Of a stretch of 5,561 nt of DNA, positions 5,433 through 5,561 are shown in pieces (the stretch's first letter is position 1; each line of letters opens with the position of its first letter). This DNA is from Candidatus Omnitrophota bacterium (GTDB lineage Bacteria; Omnitrophota; Gorgyraeia; JAGLLT01), in assembly GCA_030630095.1 (NCBI GenBank), contig DAOVNW010000071.1:1-5561 (forward strand). Direction: 5' to 3'. A program made the translations under genes and the position numbers. The notes under the pieces were generated by a model that saw only the letters and a list, made by a program, of their open reading frames with translations, was not told the origin of the DNA and searched no databases.

Positions 5433-5561
5433 TTTCGATCAAATTAATGGTCTTTTTGGCGGCTCCCTTTGATTCTTCTAAAAAAGCCAGGGCGTTTTTG
5501 CCTAACTCTTCTTTTTTTTCGGGGTTAGAGAGTAAAAAAAAGTGACTTTTTAAACAGATCC
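5389..5561 (-). CDS. waaA: C-terminal fragment of a glycosyltransferase, probably Kdo transferase WaaA/KdtA (5' end outside window)
   Basis: The last 56 codons of a gene enter from the right edge and end at TAG (5391-5389). The visible peptide FFLLSNPEKKEELGKNALAF, followed by LEESKGAAKKTINLIETL, fits the C-terminal helices of 3-deoxy-D-manno-octulosonate transferase, where a 'LL.D.E.R..LG.NA...V..N.GA..RTL..I' pattern is usual. WaaA adds Kdo to lipid IVA at the inner membrane during LPS core synthesis. The final dozen residues (LTHKVQPKVSS) look non-conserved and are encoded within the terminator stem. Other GT-B glycosyltransferases end similarly, so the family call is moderate. If correct, it implies an LPS-bearing outer membrane. 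A strong terminator and a new promoter follow, so it probably belongs to a separate transcription unit from the cyclo-ligase gene. Confidence 0.62.
   Translation of the reverse strand, partial: ICLKSHFFLLSNPEKKEELGKNALAFLEESKGAAKKTINLIETLNLTHKVQPKVSS

Noticed and set aside
1..5561. A novel defence, mobile or secondary-metabolite system
   Set aside because: All coding sequence is accounted for by recognised housekeeping families, with no unexplained gap over 90 bases.

Overview
This window is a compact housekeeping block in which every gene I can support lies on the minus strand. Reading in the direction of transcription, from high to low coordinates, it holds: the 3' end of a probable Kdo transferase gene (waaA/kdtA); a 5-formyltetrahydrofolate cyclo-ligase gene; rny (RNase Y); ymdB (metallophosphoesterase); xseA and xseB (exonuclease VII large and small subunits); and the first 262 codons of dxs (DOXP synthase), which runs off the left edge. 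I see no phage, transposon, CRISPR or toxin-antitoxin material. The plus-strand open frames are shadows of these genes.

Organism: base composition is moderate to slightly AT-rich. A probable Kdo transferase points to a Gram-negative envelope with LPS. RNase Y next to YmdB (the Bacillus-type rny-ymdB pair) joined to xseAB-dxs suggests a deep-branching Gram-negative lineage rather than a proteobacterium. The sequence flavour of Dxs and YmdB reminds me of Omnitrophota (PVC-side candidate phyla) or a relative. This placement is inference, not proof.

Layout: the waaA fragment ends inside its own hairpin terminator (about 5372-5432). Its T-tract abuts a perfect TTGACA-N17-TATAAT promoter (5342-5370), which appears to start the cyclo-ligase mRNA at or within about three bases of its ATG, i.e. 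leaderless. An 85-base gap (4694-4778) without a clear promoter or terminator leads to rny. A near-perfect Shine-Dalgarno there sits on top of the GTG start and is optimally spaced only to an ATA codon. An inverted pair of 7-bp tandem repeats (3038-3107) fills the rny-ymdB gap. From ymdB to dxs the genes overlap or lie within about 21 bases of each other, so they are very probably co-transcribed and translationally coupled.

Function: the genes serve folate one-carbon metabolism, mRNA turnover (RNase Y with its usual neighbour YmdB), single-strand DNA degradation in repair (XseA+XseB form one enzyme) and isoprenoid precursor synthesis (Dxs). No undescribed system is evident. The points worth a second look are regulatory (leaderless promoter, rny start site, heptamer inverted repeat) plus a few substitutions at normally conserved motif positions in Dxs, YmdB and XseA.
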